From assembly GCA_029052615.1 (NCBI GenBank), contig JAIDIR010000217.1, positions 1-7,229 on the forward strand: a stretch of 7,229 bases of DNA, read 5' to 3'. Positions within the stretch are counted from its first letter, which is position 1; each line of letters opens with the position of its first letter. The position numbers and the translations under genes were made by a program. The notes beneath the pieces are model-generated. The model was not told the origin of the DNA and did no database searches. It saw nothing but the letters and a program-made list of their open reading frames with translations. Below, in pieces: positions 1 to 5,687 of this stretch. The stretch comes from Clostridia bacterium. GTDB lineage: Bacteria > Bacillota > Clostridia > Christensenellales > Borkfalkiaceae.

Positions 1-734
1 AAAAAATCGTCATTAATAATTTTTTCAACTTCCGGGTAACGCACCCTCAACGCTCGTTTTGTCAACTCTTTTTTAAGAATTTCTTTACAGTGTTCACTAG
101 CAGCAAAAGCTTTAAAATATTTTGCCGTAGATTTAGCAAAAGAATTTATTTCAGAGTCCAGTTCAGCTAATATCTCCGTTTCATCACTCTTATCCAAATC
201 TGATTCATCATAATAACCACATACTGATAGACTTGGTATCTCTTCACACCACAATAACTCTTCTTTAAATCTTTCTTTATTTTCTATTAAATTATAGATT
301 TCTTGATTCCTCGTAATACACGCCTCAAACACTTTCTCTTCAATTAGATGTGTAATGCTCGTTTCCTCAACAGCTTCACTAAGTATGCTATTTGGTATAG
401 CAGATGCTTCAACACCTTTTTTCAAAATTTTTTGATAAATAGGCTTCTCTTTTTGACTGCAATCACTATATTTGAAAAAATCTATATCACACCTAAGCTC
501 TTTTATGGGATAATTAGATTCTTCATTATAGACACCAAGACCCCAATTAGCTGCACTTATACCGTAAGCTTCCATACGCAAATTTTTATATGATAAAACG
601 CTTATACCCAAACCTAAGTACAATTCAAACTCATCCACCTTAAAACAAGCGTGACAAATGTGATTAAGCATTATGTGCTCGCAATAAAATTTATGACCAG
701 GTTTATTAATTGTAATTTTAATACTAGGTAACAT
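1..734 (-). CDS. Unknown AT-rich gene, 3' end cut off by the left window edge
   Basis: I do not recognise this protein. Translating the minus strand from the ATG at 734 gives 244 codons with no stop before the sequence ends, so the C-terminus lies outside the window. AAAAGGT about 8 bases upstream of the ATG is a fair ribosome-binding site. Residues 1-60 look beta-rich and carry a Cys/His cluster (C18, H20, H25, C27, H28, C30) that could bind a metal. Residues 95-160 and 185-244 are charged and probably helical, with acidic stretches near 175-195. No signal peptide or membrane segment is visible. It starts 54 bases after the tautomerase stop, with no clear terminator or strong promoter between them. 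Codon choice (TTA, ATA, AAT, AAA) contrasts with the GC-rich usage of the neighbouring genes and suggests acquisition by transfer. I am confident that it is coding; its function is unknown. Confidence 0.8.
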   Translation of the reverse strand, partial: MLPSIKITINKPGHKFYCEHIMLNHICHACFKVDEFELYLGLGISVLSYKNLRMEAYGISAANWGLGVYNEESNYPIKELRCDIDFFKYSDCSQKEKPIYQKILKKGVEASAIPNSILSEAVEETSITHLIEEKVFEACITRNQEIYNLIENKERFKEELLWCEEIPSLSVCGYYDESDLDKSDETEILAELDSEINSFAKSTAKYFKAFAASEHCKEILKKELTKRALRVRYPEVEKIINDDF

Positions 735-788
735 TGTTTTTACCTTTTAAATTCTGCTTAGCGTTTTGCCCAATTCGCAGGCTTGCGT

Positions 789-1130
789 TCAAAAATTCGT
801 GCCGTTCCAGCCCCAGTCCTGCAGTCCGTGATAGGTGACGTATACGCATTCGGCGGGAATGCCCGCTTCCTCCGAAAGAATACGGCAAATCTCTCCCGTC
901 ATCTTGGTATAGTCGGCTGGCGACGCACTGCCGTAAAGGCTGACTTCGACGTAAGCGCCCTTATCGAGCTTTCTGCCGCCCAGATACAAATCGTATCCGT
1001 CCTGAAAGCCCACCATAAGATAAGTTTCACCCTTGTGAAGAATGGATACCGCCCTGCCAAGCTTCTGTTTGATTTTTTCCTTCTTTTCCTCCGTAAGTTT
1101 TACGGTCAGTTTGTTGTCGATAAAAGGCAT
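789..1130 (-). CDS. MIF-family tautomerase-like protein
   Basis: This 113-residue protein matches the size and outline of macrophage migration inhibitory factor / D-dopachrome tautomerase, which form homotrimers that tautomerise enol/keto substrates through an N-terminal proline. Visible hallmarks are Pro2 directly after Met (the catalytic base once Met is removed), Lys33 in HKGETYLMV (matching MIF K32), a VYVTY segment at 96-100 and the family-like ending WGWNGTNF. The CxxC oxidoreductase motif of mammalian MIF is absent: Y60 and V63 sit there, and the only cysteines are C82 and C95. The frame is open upstream to 1436, but that part overlaps rlmD. The ATG at 1130 is chosen because it gives Met-Pro and has AAAGGAG nine bases upstream. 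It lies 26 bases after rlmD and is probably its co-transcribed partner. The physiological substrate of bacterial MIF-like proteins is generally unknown. The family is secure; enzyme activity is inferred. Confidence 0.88.
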   Translation of the reverse strand: MPFIDNKLTVKLTEEKKEKIKQKLGRAVSILHKGETYLMVGFQDGYDLYLGGRKLDKGAYVEVSLYGSASPADYTKMTGEICRILSEEAGIPAECVYVTYHGLQDWGWNGTNF

Positions 1131-1139
1131 ATTATTTTT

Positions 1140-1146
1140 CTCCTTT
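1140..1146 (-). promoter_or_regulatory. Ribosome-binding site of the MIF-like gene
   Basis: AAAGGAG on the minus strand ends nine bases before the ATG at 1130. It lies in the 26-base gap after the rlmD stop codon. It fixes the short Met-Pro start of the tautomerase rather than any of the upstream in-frame starts, which would lie inside rlmD. Confidence 0.8.
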
Positions 1147-1156
1147 AATAATTTTT

Positions 1157-2557
1157 CTATTTTGAAAGCACGACCACCGTTTCGACGTGTTTGGTCTGGG
1201 GGAACATATCGAAAGGGGTGACGGAAGTTATGCAGTAGTAACCGCCCATACCGTCGGACGAATAGGACGGGTTTTTGACTATCTGACCGTCCGCCTCCCT
1301 TAAGCTGCCGCACAGCAGCCCGAGGTCGCGCGCGAGCGTTGCGGGGTTGCAGGACACCAGCACGACCTTGTCCGCGCCGCTTGCAAGCACGGCTTTTATG
1401 ACCGACCGCTCCATGCCCTTGCGCGGCGGGTCGCACACGATAGCGCGCTTATATCCCGCGCTCAGCGCAAACACTTCGTCAATCTTATCCTCCACCGCGC
1501 CGCAGTAATTGAACATTCTGTCCGACAGTCCGTTCAGCTCCTTAAGCTCGTCCGCGCACGCAACCGCTTCGGGTACGATTTCAATGCCGTAAGCCGAGCG
1601 GCACGCCTTTGCCAGCATTGCGGTAAGCAGTCCGCCGCCGCTGTACAAGTCGACCGCAACGGTATCCTTATCCTTAACCGCGTCGATGACCGCGCGGTAC
1701 AAAAGCTTGCGCACGCCGTCGTTGACCTGTAAAAAAGTATTGGCGCCCGCCCTGAACTTAATGCCCTCGTCCTCGCCCGTAAAATAGCCTTCACCGCGGC
1801 ATATATGCCACTCTTTGCCGAAAATCACGTTGTTTTTAGCCTTATTTACGTTGAGCCACAGGGTAAAGCTTTTGAAATTGCCCGACAGCGCGTCGGCGAA
1901 TTTTTCAAGATTTATGCGCGAAGTTGCAACCACGGTAATTACCAGACTGCCGTCCACCTCGCGCGCGACGAGGTGACGGATATCGCCCGACCGATTGATT
2001 TCGTCGTAGCCCGTCAAGCCCGCTTCCTTCATAAAGGAAGTGAGCGCGGCAATCAGCGCACCCGACCATTCGGCTTGAAGCGCGCAGGAATTTATGGGCA
2101 CTATGCGGTGCGAACGGGGCGCGAAAAAACCCGTGACCGTGTTGCCCTCTCCATCCACGCCGACGGGCAGGGCAAGCTTGTTGCGGTAACCGTACTGCTT
2201 TTCGCCCGATACCGTCCGGTTGACTTCCACGTCCAGCCCGCCGATTTTTTTAAGGCAGTTCTGAACGAGCTGTTTTTTAAAGTCGAGCTGAGCGGAATAA
2301 GCCGCGTGCTGAAGCTGGCAACCGCCGCACTTTTCAAAATGCGGACAGACCGGCTCCACCCTGTCGGGCGAAAGGTTATGTACCTCGGTAAGCTTGCCGT
2401 AAGCGACCTTGCCCGAAACCTTGAGCGCCTTGAAAGAAACCTTTTCGCCGACCAGACAAAAAGGCACGAACGCGGTGCAGTCCTCCCATTTTATAACGCC
2501 CTCCCCCTCGCTGCCGAGAGAGAGGACTTCCCCTTTGTATTCTCTGTTTTTATCCAT
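1157..2557 (-). CDS. rlmD: 23S rRNA (uracil-C5)-methyltransferase, RlmD/RumA type
   Basis: This 466-residue protein belongs to the TrmA/RumA family, which methylates C5 of uridine in RNA using S-adenosylmethionine and a covalent Cys intermediate. Domain order: an N-terminal TRAM RNA-binding domain (about 5-60); iron-sulfur cysteines C71, C77, C80 and C158 in the C-x5-C-x2-C...C pattern of the RumA 4Fe-4S site; a central domain with FLQVN (Q277 matches RumA Q265); then the Rossmann methyltransferase fold. In that fold lie the SAM loop DLYSGGG (303-309), acidic E326, the DPPRKG motif (376-381), nucleophile C403 in VSCNPATLARDL, and the C-terminal MFPQTKHVE, whose E459 corresponds to the general base. 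It is about 30 residues longer than E. coli RlmD, in line with homologues in Bacillota. The target is probably U1939 of 23S rRNA. Some Bacillota homologues (RlmCD) also modify U747, and sequence alone cannot tell which. It starts 12 bases after the membrane protein gene, with only a weak Shine-Dalgarno (CGGAA). It ends in TAG. Confidence 0.95.
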   Translation of the reverse strand: MDKNREYKGEVLSLGSEGEGVIKWEDCTAFVPFCLVGEKVSFKALKVSGKVAYGKLTEVHNLSPDRVEPVCPHFEKCGGCQLQHAAYSAQLDFKKQLVQNCLKKIGGLDVEVNRTVSGEKQYGYRNKLALPVGVDGEGNTVTGFFAPRSHRIVPINSCALQAEWSGALIAALTSFMKEAGLTGYDEINRSGDIRHLVAREVDGSLVITVVATSRINLEKFADALSGNFKSFTLWLNVNKAKNNVIFGKEWHICRGEGYFTGEDEGIKFRAGANTFLQVNDGVRKLLYRAVIDAVKDKDTVAVDLYSGGGLLTAMLAKACRSAYGIEIVPEAVACADELKELNGLSDRMFNYCGAVEDKIDEVFALSAGYKRAIVCDPPRKGMERSVIKAVLASGADKVVLVSCNPATLARDLGLLCGSLREADGQIVKNPSYSSDGMGGYYCITSVTPFDMFPQTKHVETVVVLSK

Positions 2558-2569
2558 ATAAAATTCCGT

Positions 2570-3127
2570 TTACTTTCTAATCCTTGCAACGACGGCGTTG
2601 ACCGCAAGCTGACAGCGCGATACGAGCAAATCGTATATTATCCCGACGAACGTGCCGACGGTAAAGACCAGCAGGAAGAAATATTTGTTGATAGTTTGAT
2701 AAACCGTTTCAGGAAAGAGCGTGCCGCCCATAACGCCGCCGAACACCAGATAGTACCCGACGATAAGCATTGCGTCGAACCAAAGCGCCTTGACGGGCAG
2801 GAATATCCAGTTGTTGAACCTGCTTTTGTTTATAAGCGCGCTGACGACGGGGTGCAGCCCGAAAAACATAATAAAGGGCACGAGGTCCCAGAACTTTGCC
2901 GCCGCACCCATAATTACCGCAAGCACGCACGTGCCCGCATAGGCGAGAAAACCGCCCCTATAAAACTGTTTGGAAAGGGGCACCATAAGCGCCACCACCC
3001 CGATAAAATAGCCCGTTGCCAGCAGCCAGCCGCTTAGTATGCCGAGTGCAAGAAAGAGCACCGCCACTGCGCACGATATTCCCGAAAGCGCAATTTCGAA
3101 CGAGCGTGAATTCTTATTCTTAGGCAT
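2570..3127 (-). CDS. Small multi-pass membrane protein, function unknown
   Basis: This is a 185-residue integral membrane protein that I cannot assign firmly. Hydrophobic segments lie at roughly 12-30, 34-51, 58-77, 80-99, 108-131 and 149-169, giving five or six transmembrane helices. The first eight residues are polar and basic, and the C-terminal tail (VVARIRK) is basic, which suggests that the C-terminus and probably the N-terminus face the cytoplasm. Size, helix count and the N-terminal ALSGISCAVAVLF segment loosely recall substrate-binding S components of ECF vitamin transporters, but I see no diagnostic motif and no ATPase genes nearby. It may equally be an unrelated conserved Clostridia membrane protein. 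It begins six bases after the stop of the Cys-tailed J-like gene, without a clear Shine-Dalgarno, so its translation is probably coupled to that gene. rlmD follows after 12 bases. Confidence 0.8.
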   Translation of the reverse strand: MPKNKNSRSFEIALSGISCAVAVLFLALGILSGWLLATGYFIGVVALMVPLSKQFYRGGFLAYAGTCVLAVIMGAAAKFWDLVPFIMFFGLHPVVSALINKSRFNNWIFLPVKALWFDAMLIVGYYLVFGGVMGGTLFPETVYQTINKYFFLLVFTVGTFVGIIYDLLVSRCQLAVNAVVARIRK

Positions 3128-3133
3128 ACCGCG

Positions 3134-3760
3134 TTATCTGCAACAGCTGCAAAGGCAGTTTATGCAGGCGTTAAGCGCACAGCACTCCACGCAGTAGGAA
3201 CAGAAGCTCCCGCCCATCTGGTTGTCGGAATAGGAGTTCATATCCTGCCCCCTGTACACGCTTTCGCCCTCGCCGCCCGCGCCCGGCTTGGACGCGTCGT
3301 AAGCAATCTTTTCGTTCAGCTTGACGTAGGCTTGCTTATACTTTTCGTTTTCGCCGTCCAGCCGCATTGCAATTTCAAGCTGCTTCTTACTTTCGTTGAC
3401 CCAGTTCTTGCGGTAGAACACCACCGACTGAAGATAGTGCCACTGTGCGCCGCGCTCGTTGAATTCGTCCAGAGCGCGCTGCGCTTCCTGCAAGTCGCCC
3501 GCCTTTATGAGTTCTTCAACTCTTGCGAAAGCCGAGCCGTCCTTCTCGCCCGCGCCGTTTTCAAGCTGAGCGAATTCGGCAAGAAGCTCGTCGTGAGCGA
3601 CCTGTATTTTAGTCAGCATTTTAGCGGCTTCGTTGCCCGCCTCGCCCTCTAAAAATCTGTCCTCCAAAAGCTTTGCGCGGAGGGCGGAATACGCCTCCTC
3701 GACCTGCTCCGCGGTCGCCCCTTCAGTTAATCCCAAAAGTTCAAGATTGCGTTTGTTCAT
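3134..3760 (-). CDS. J-domain-like protein without HPD, with TPR-like middle and Cys-rich tail
   Basis: This is a 208-residue soluble protein. Residues 1-63 have the pattern of a J domain (NLELLGLTEGATAEQVEEAYSALR..., then a helix around AAKMLTKIQVAHDELL). The HPD tripeptide that stimulates DnaK ATPase is missing; its loop reads EDRFLEGEAG. Residues about 77-152 form two helical hairpins like TPRs (EELIKAGDLQEAQRAL; HYLQSVVFYRKNWVNESKKQLEIAM). A Gly/Ser-rich linker (160-185) leads to a C-terminal tail with nine cysteines at 187, 190, 193, 194, 199, 202, 204, 206 and 207; there are none elsewhere in the protein. The tail could bind zinc or iron-sulfur, be lipidated, or sit at a membrane. The gene overlaps the end of the DUF5685 gene by 20 bases and has no good Shine-Dalgarno, pointing to translational coupling. 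It is probably an adaptor or assembly factor rather than a canonical DnaK co-chaperone; that role is inferred. Confidence 0.85.
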   Translation of the reverse strand: MNKRNLELLGLTEGATAEQVEEAYSALRAKLLEDRFLEGEAGNEAAKMLTKIQVAHDELLAEFAQLENGAGEKDGSAFARVEELIKAGDLQEAQRALDEFNERGAQWHYLQSVVFYRKNWVNESKKQLEIAMRLDGENEKYKQAYVKLNEKIAYDASKPGAGGEGESVYRGQDMNSYSDNQMGGSFCSYCVECCALNACINCLCSCCR

Positions 3761-4622
3761 CGTTCTTTTTCTTACCTTCTCCGCATTTGCCGTGCACCAG
3801 CCGGCGGGTCTTCAACGGAATACCCCTCAATATTATATTATCGGTCAAGTCGTGATTGAAATAAAATTTTATGTTCGCAAGCTGCATGCGCATATCGGCG
3901 AACAGCGTATTGAAAATGAAGTCGATTTCCTCGCCGCATTTACTTACAGCCTCCACCTTGGTCGCGCACCCGAACGCGTTGTGCAGCACGTTGTAACGCC
4001 CCTTCTTGACGTCCTTGTCGTAGTCGTCCAGCGCGTCGGCAAGGTATACCCACTTGCCTATATCGTAGCAAAGCGCCTCGGTTGCGGGCGTTGCGTATTC
4101 GCCCAGCGCGTAGGTCGACAGCTCCTTAATCATAAACGCAGTCGGCTCGCAAGCCTGGTCTATTATCGTGCAGCCCGCCTTTTCCAGCTCGCGCTGCTCC
4201 TGCATATGCTTCTTGATTATTTCCCCGACCTGCGGGTGGCGTTTGAGCGTGCGCTTAAAGCCACGCTTATACATAAACGCAAACGCGCCCTTTTTGTCGC
4301 CGTCGGTCTTGTCGTCCAAAAGCTTATAGTAGGCAAGCGCGGTATTCACGCACCCCAGAAGCACCGATATATTATCGGGCTTAGCCATAAAGCGGCGCTT
4401 GATTAAATGCAGACCGCAACGCCGTTTTTCTATCTTTACGTCGCAATTGGCGATATTGTGCAAAAGCGCCGACATAAACGCCATATCGTAGGTGAGCGCG
4501 GACTTGGAAAAGCTGCCGCACCCCTCGCCTATCGACTTGCACATACCGCAATAAATCGCCTTGTATAAAGTTTCGTCCTTCTTGAACAAGTAAGGACTGT
4601 CGGGGTTGATATATCCGAACAT
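3741..4622 (-). CDS. DUF5685 family protein
   Basis: This 293-residue, mostly helical protein matches my recollection of the DUF5685 family: it opens with MFGYINPDSPYLF and has an early YCGMC motif (C25, C28; further C35). No biochemical function is known to me. Two acidic motifs stand out: LLDDKTDGDKKG (101-112) and YLADALDDYDKDVKKGRYN (193-211). The second resembles the D-x3-D...GR-Y element of squalene/phytoene synthases, so an all-helical isoprenoid-synthase-like fold is conceivable; this is inference. Cysteines at 25, 28, 35, 60, 69, 91, 151, 158, 185, 219, 229 and 280 are numerous for a cytoplasmic protein. There is no signal peptide or transmembrane helix. The C-terminal tail is Lys-rich. 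Its ATG shares a base with the trpS stop (TAATG), and its 3' end overlaps the J-like gene, so it sits firmly inside the operon. Confidence 0.87.
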   Translation of the reverse strand: MFGYINPDSPYLFKKDETLYKAIYCGMCKSIGEGCGSFSKSALTYDMAFMSALLHNIANCDVKIEKRRCGLHLIKRRFMAKPDNISVLLGCVNTALAYYKLLDDKTDGDKKGAFAFMYKRGFKRTLKRHPQVGEIIKKHMQEQRELEKAGCTIIDQACEPTAFMIKELSTYALGEYATPATEALCYDIGKWVYLADALDDYDKDVKKGRYNVLHNAFGCATKVEAVSKCGEEIDFIFNTLFADMRMQLANIKFYFNHDLTDNIILRGIPLKTRRLVHGKCGEGKKKNDEQTQS

Positions 4623-4624
4623 TA
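4620..4624 (-). other. TAATG stop/start junction between trpS and the DUF5685 gene
   Basis: On the minus strand the trpS stop TAA and the DUF5685 start ATG share one A. The upstream sequence inside trpS offers only a weak CAGG as ribosome-binding site, so re-initiation by ribosomes finishing trpS is the likely way this gene is translated. Confidence 0.85.
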
Positions 4625-5623
4625 CGCCTGAAAGAACCCTATCTTTTTATAGACCTTGGAAAGCGTCTTGCGCGCCACCTTATAAGCCTTTTCCGCGCCG
4701 TTTGCAAGAACGCCCTGCAGATACGCCTTGTCGTCTAATATGCGCTTCTGCTCAGCCTGTACGGGCGCAAGCTTATCGGCAACGATTTCGCCCACGGCAA
4801 GCTTGAAATCGCCGTAGCCCTTGCCATCAAACTCCCTTTCCGCCTCGTCCATGCTCTTGCCCGAAAAGGTCGTGTATATGGCAAGCAGGTTGCTCACGCC
4901 GGGCTTATTTTCGGGGTCGTACTTAATGCAGTTGTCGCTGTCGGTAACCGCGCGCTTGAACTTTCTTATAACGGTGTCCCTGTCGTCGGTCATAAATATC
5001 GAGCCGTTGGGATTTTCCGCCGACTTGCTCATCTTTTTGGTAGGGTCTAAAAGGTCGCAAATCTTTGCGCCCACCTTGGCGTATATGCCCTCGGGCACGG
5101 TAAACGTGGGGGAATATGCGTTGTTGAAGCGAATTGCTATGTCGCGCGTGATTTCCAGATGCTGGCGCTGGTCCAGTCCAACGGGCACGACGTCGGTCTG
5201 ATATAAAAGAATATCCGCCGCCATGAGCACGGGGTAGTCCATAAGCCCCATATTGATATTATCCGCGTGGCGCTTGGACTTATCTTTGAACTGGGTCATA
5301 CGCTCCATTTCGCCAACGTACGTAAGCGAGTTGAGCGCCCAGCACATTTCGGCGTGGCAGGGCACGTGGGACTGCACGTAGAACGTGCACTTATCGGGGT
5401 CAACGCCGCAGGCAATGAACAGCGCGGCAAGCGCAAGCGTGTTCGCGCGGAGCTGTGCGGGCTGCTGGCGCACGGTTATTGCGTGCATATCCGCCATTGC
5501 GAAAACGCAATTGTAATCGTTCTGATAGGAAGCCCAGTTTCTAAGCGTGCCGATATAGTTGCCTATGGTAAGGCTGTTGGTTGGCTGAATAGCCGAATAC
5601 AGGGTCTTTTTATTCTCTTCCAT
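4622..5623 (-). CDS. trpS: Tryptophanyl-tRNA synthetase
   Basis: This 333-residue class I aminoacyl-tRNA synthetase charges tRNA(Trp) with tryptophan in the cytoplasm. It is full length for the bacterial form (the Geobacillus enzyme is 328 aa by my count from memory) and collinear with it. The HIGH-equivalent is TIGNYIG (19-25), preceded by QPTN in place of the commoner QPSG. MADMHAIT (43-50) lines the active site. ERMTQFKDKS (107-116) is a family signature. D137 in LMAADILLYQTD aligns with the tryptophan-indole-contacting D132. VGLDQRQHLE (148-157) precedes the catalytic KMSKS loop (197-201). The C-terminal helical part for anticodon binding (about 215-333) is intact, including GKGYGDFK. The ATG at 5623 has a strong AGAGGAGA upstream. 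It is the first gene of the downstream operon, under its own promoter. I see no tryptophan-specific leader control. Confidence 0.97.
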   Translation of the reverse strand: MEENKKTLYSAIQPTNSLTIGNYIGTLRNWASYQNDYNCVFAMADMHAITVRQQPAQLRANTLALAALFIACGVDPDKCTFYVQSHVPCHAEMCWALNSLTYVGEMERMTQFKDKSKRHADNINMGLMDYPVLMAADILLYQTDVVPVGLDQRQHLEITRDIAIRFNNAYSPTFTVPEGIYAKVGAKICDLLDPTKKMSKSAENPNGSIFMTDDRDTVIRKFKRAVTDSDNCIKYDPENKPGVSNLLAIYTTFSGKSMDEAEREFDGKGYGDFKLAVGEIVADKLAPVQAEQKRILDDKAYLQGVLANGAEKAYKVARKTLSKVYKKIGFFQA

Positions 5624-5627
5624 ATTC

Positions 5628-5635
5628 TCTCCTCT
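5628..5635 (-). promoter_or_regulatory. Ribosome-binding site of trpS
   Basis: AGAGGAGA on the minus strand ends four bases before the ATG; its AGGAG core ends five bases before it. It is one of the two strong Shine-Dalgarno sites in the window. The genes downstream of trpS, except the MIF-like one, have poor sites. Confidence 0.8.
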
Positions 5636-5657
5636 GCCCGAAACGGTGCTTTGGATT

Positions 5658-5686
5658 ATTTTACCATATCTTTAACCGAAAGGCAA
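5658..5686 (-). promoter_or_regulatory. Predicted sigma-70/sigma-A type promoter for the trpS operon
   Basis: On the minus strand, -35 TTGCCT (5681-5686) and -10 TAAAAT (5658-5663) are separated by exactly 17 bases. The -10 matches five of six consensus bases and the -35 four of six. Initiation near 5651 would leave a leader of about 28 bases before the trpS ATG. That is too short for a T-box or leader-peptide attenuator. The -35 lies just beyond the protease stop codon, and I see no terminator between them, so some read-through from the protease gene is possible. Confidence 0.65.
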
Positions 5687-5687
5687 G

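Noticed and set aside
348..593. A short plus-strand frame at the left end with many Phe and Ile residues.
   Set aside because: The minus strand is open through the whole of 1-734 from a start with a fair ribosome-binding site and gives a balanced protein. The plus frame is its AT-rich shadow.
735..788. A possible terminator or promoter between the MIF-like gene and the AT-rich gene.
   Set aside because: I find no stem with a T-run, and only poor promoter matches (for example TTGGGC, 17 bases, TTAAAA), too weak to annotate.
1131..1436. An upstream in-frame extension of the MIF-like gene giving a 215-residue protein.
   Set aside because: The extra part overlaps rlmD, is Arg-rich and low in family-like features, and would remove the Met-Pro start needed for the catalytic N-terminal proline. 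A strong AAAGGAG precedes the ATG at 1130.
1805..3037. A 410-codon open frame on the plus strand opposite rlmD and the membrane protein gene.
   Set aside because: Its translation shows no family features and spans two genes. The minus strand here encodes an unmistakable RlmD with all catalytic residues. Open antisense frames are common in codon-biased DNA of this composition.
3633..4406. A 257-codon plus-strand open frame opposite the DUF5685 gene.
   Set aside because: It is the antisense shadow of a recognisable family. It has no ribosome-binding site, and it runs against every supported gene in the window.
5624..5687. A possible T-box or tryptophan attenuator upstream of trpS.
   Set aside because: The gap is only 64 bases and the predicted leader about 28. 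That is too short for a T-box, and no specifier hairpin, antiterminator or terminator is visible.
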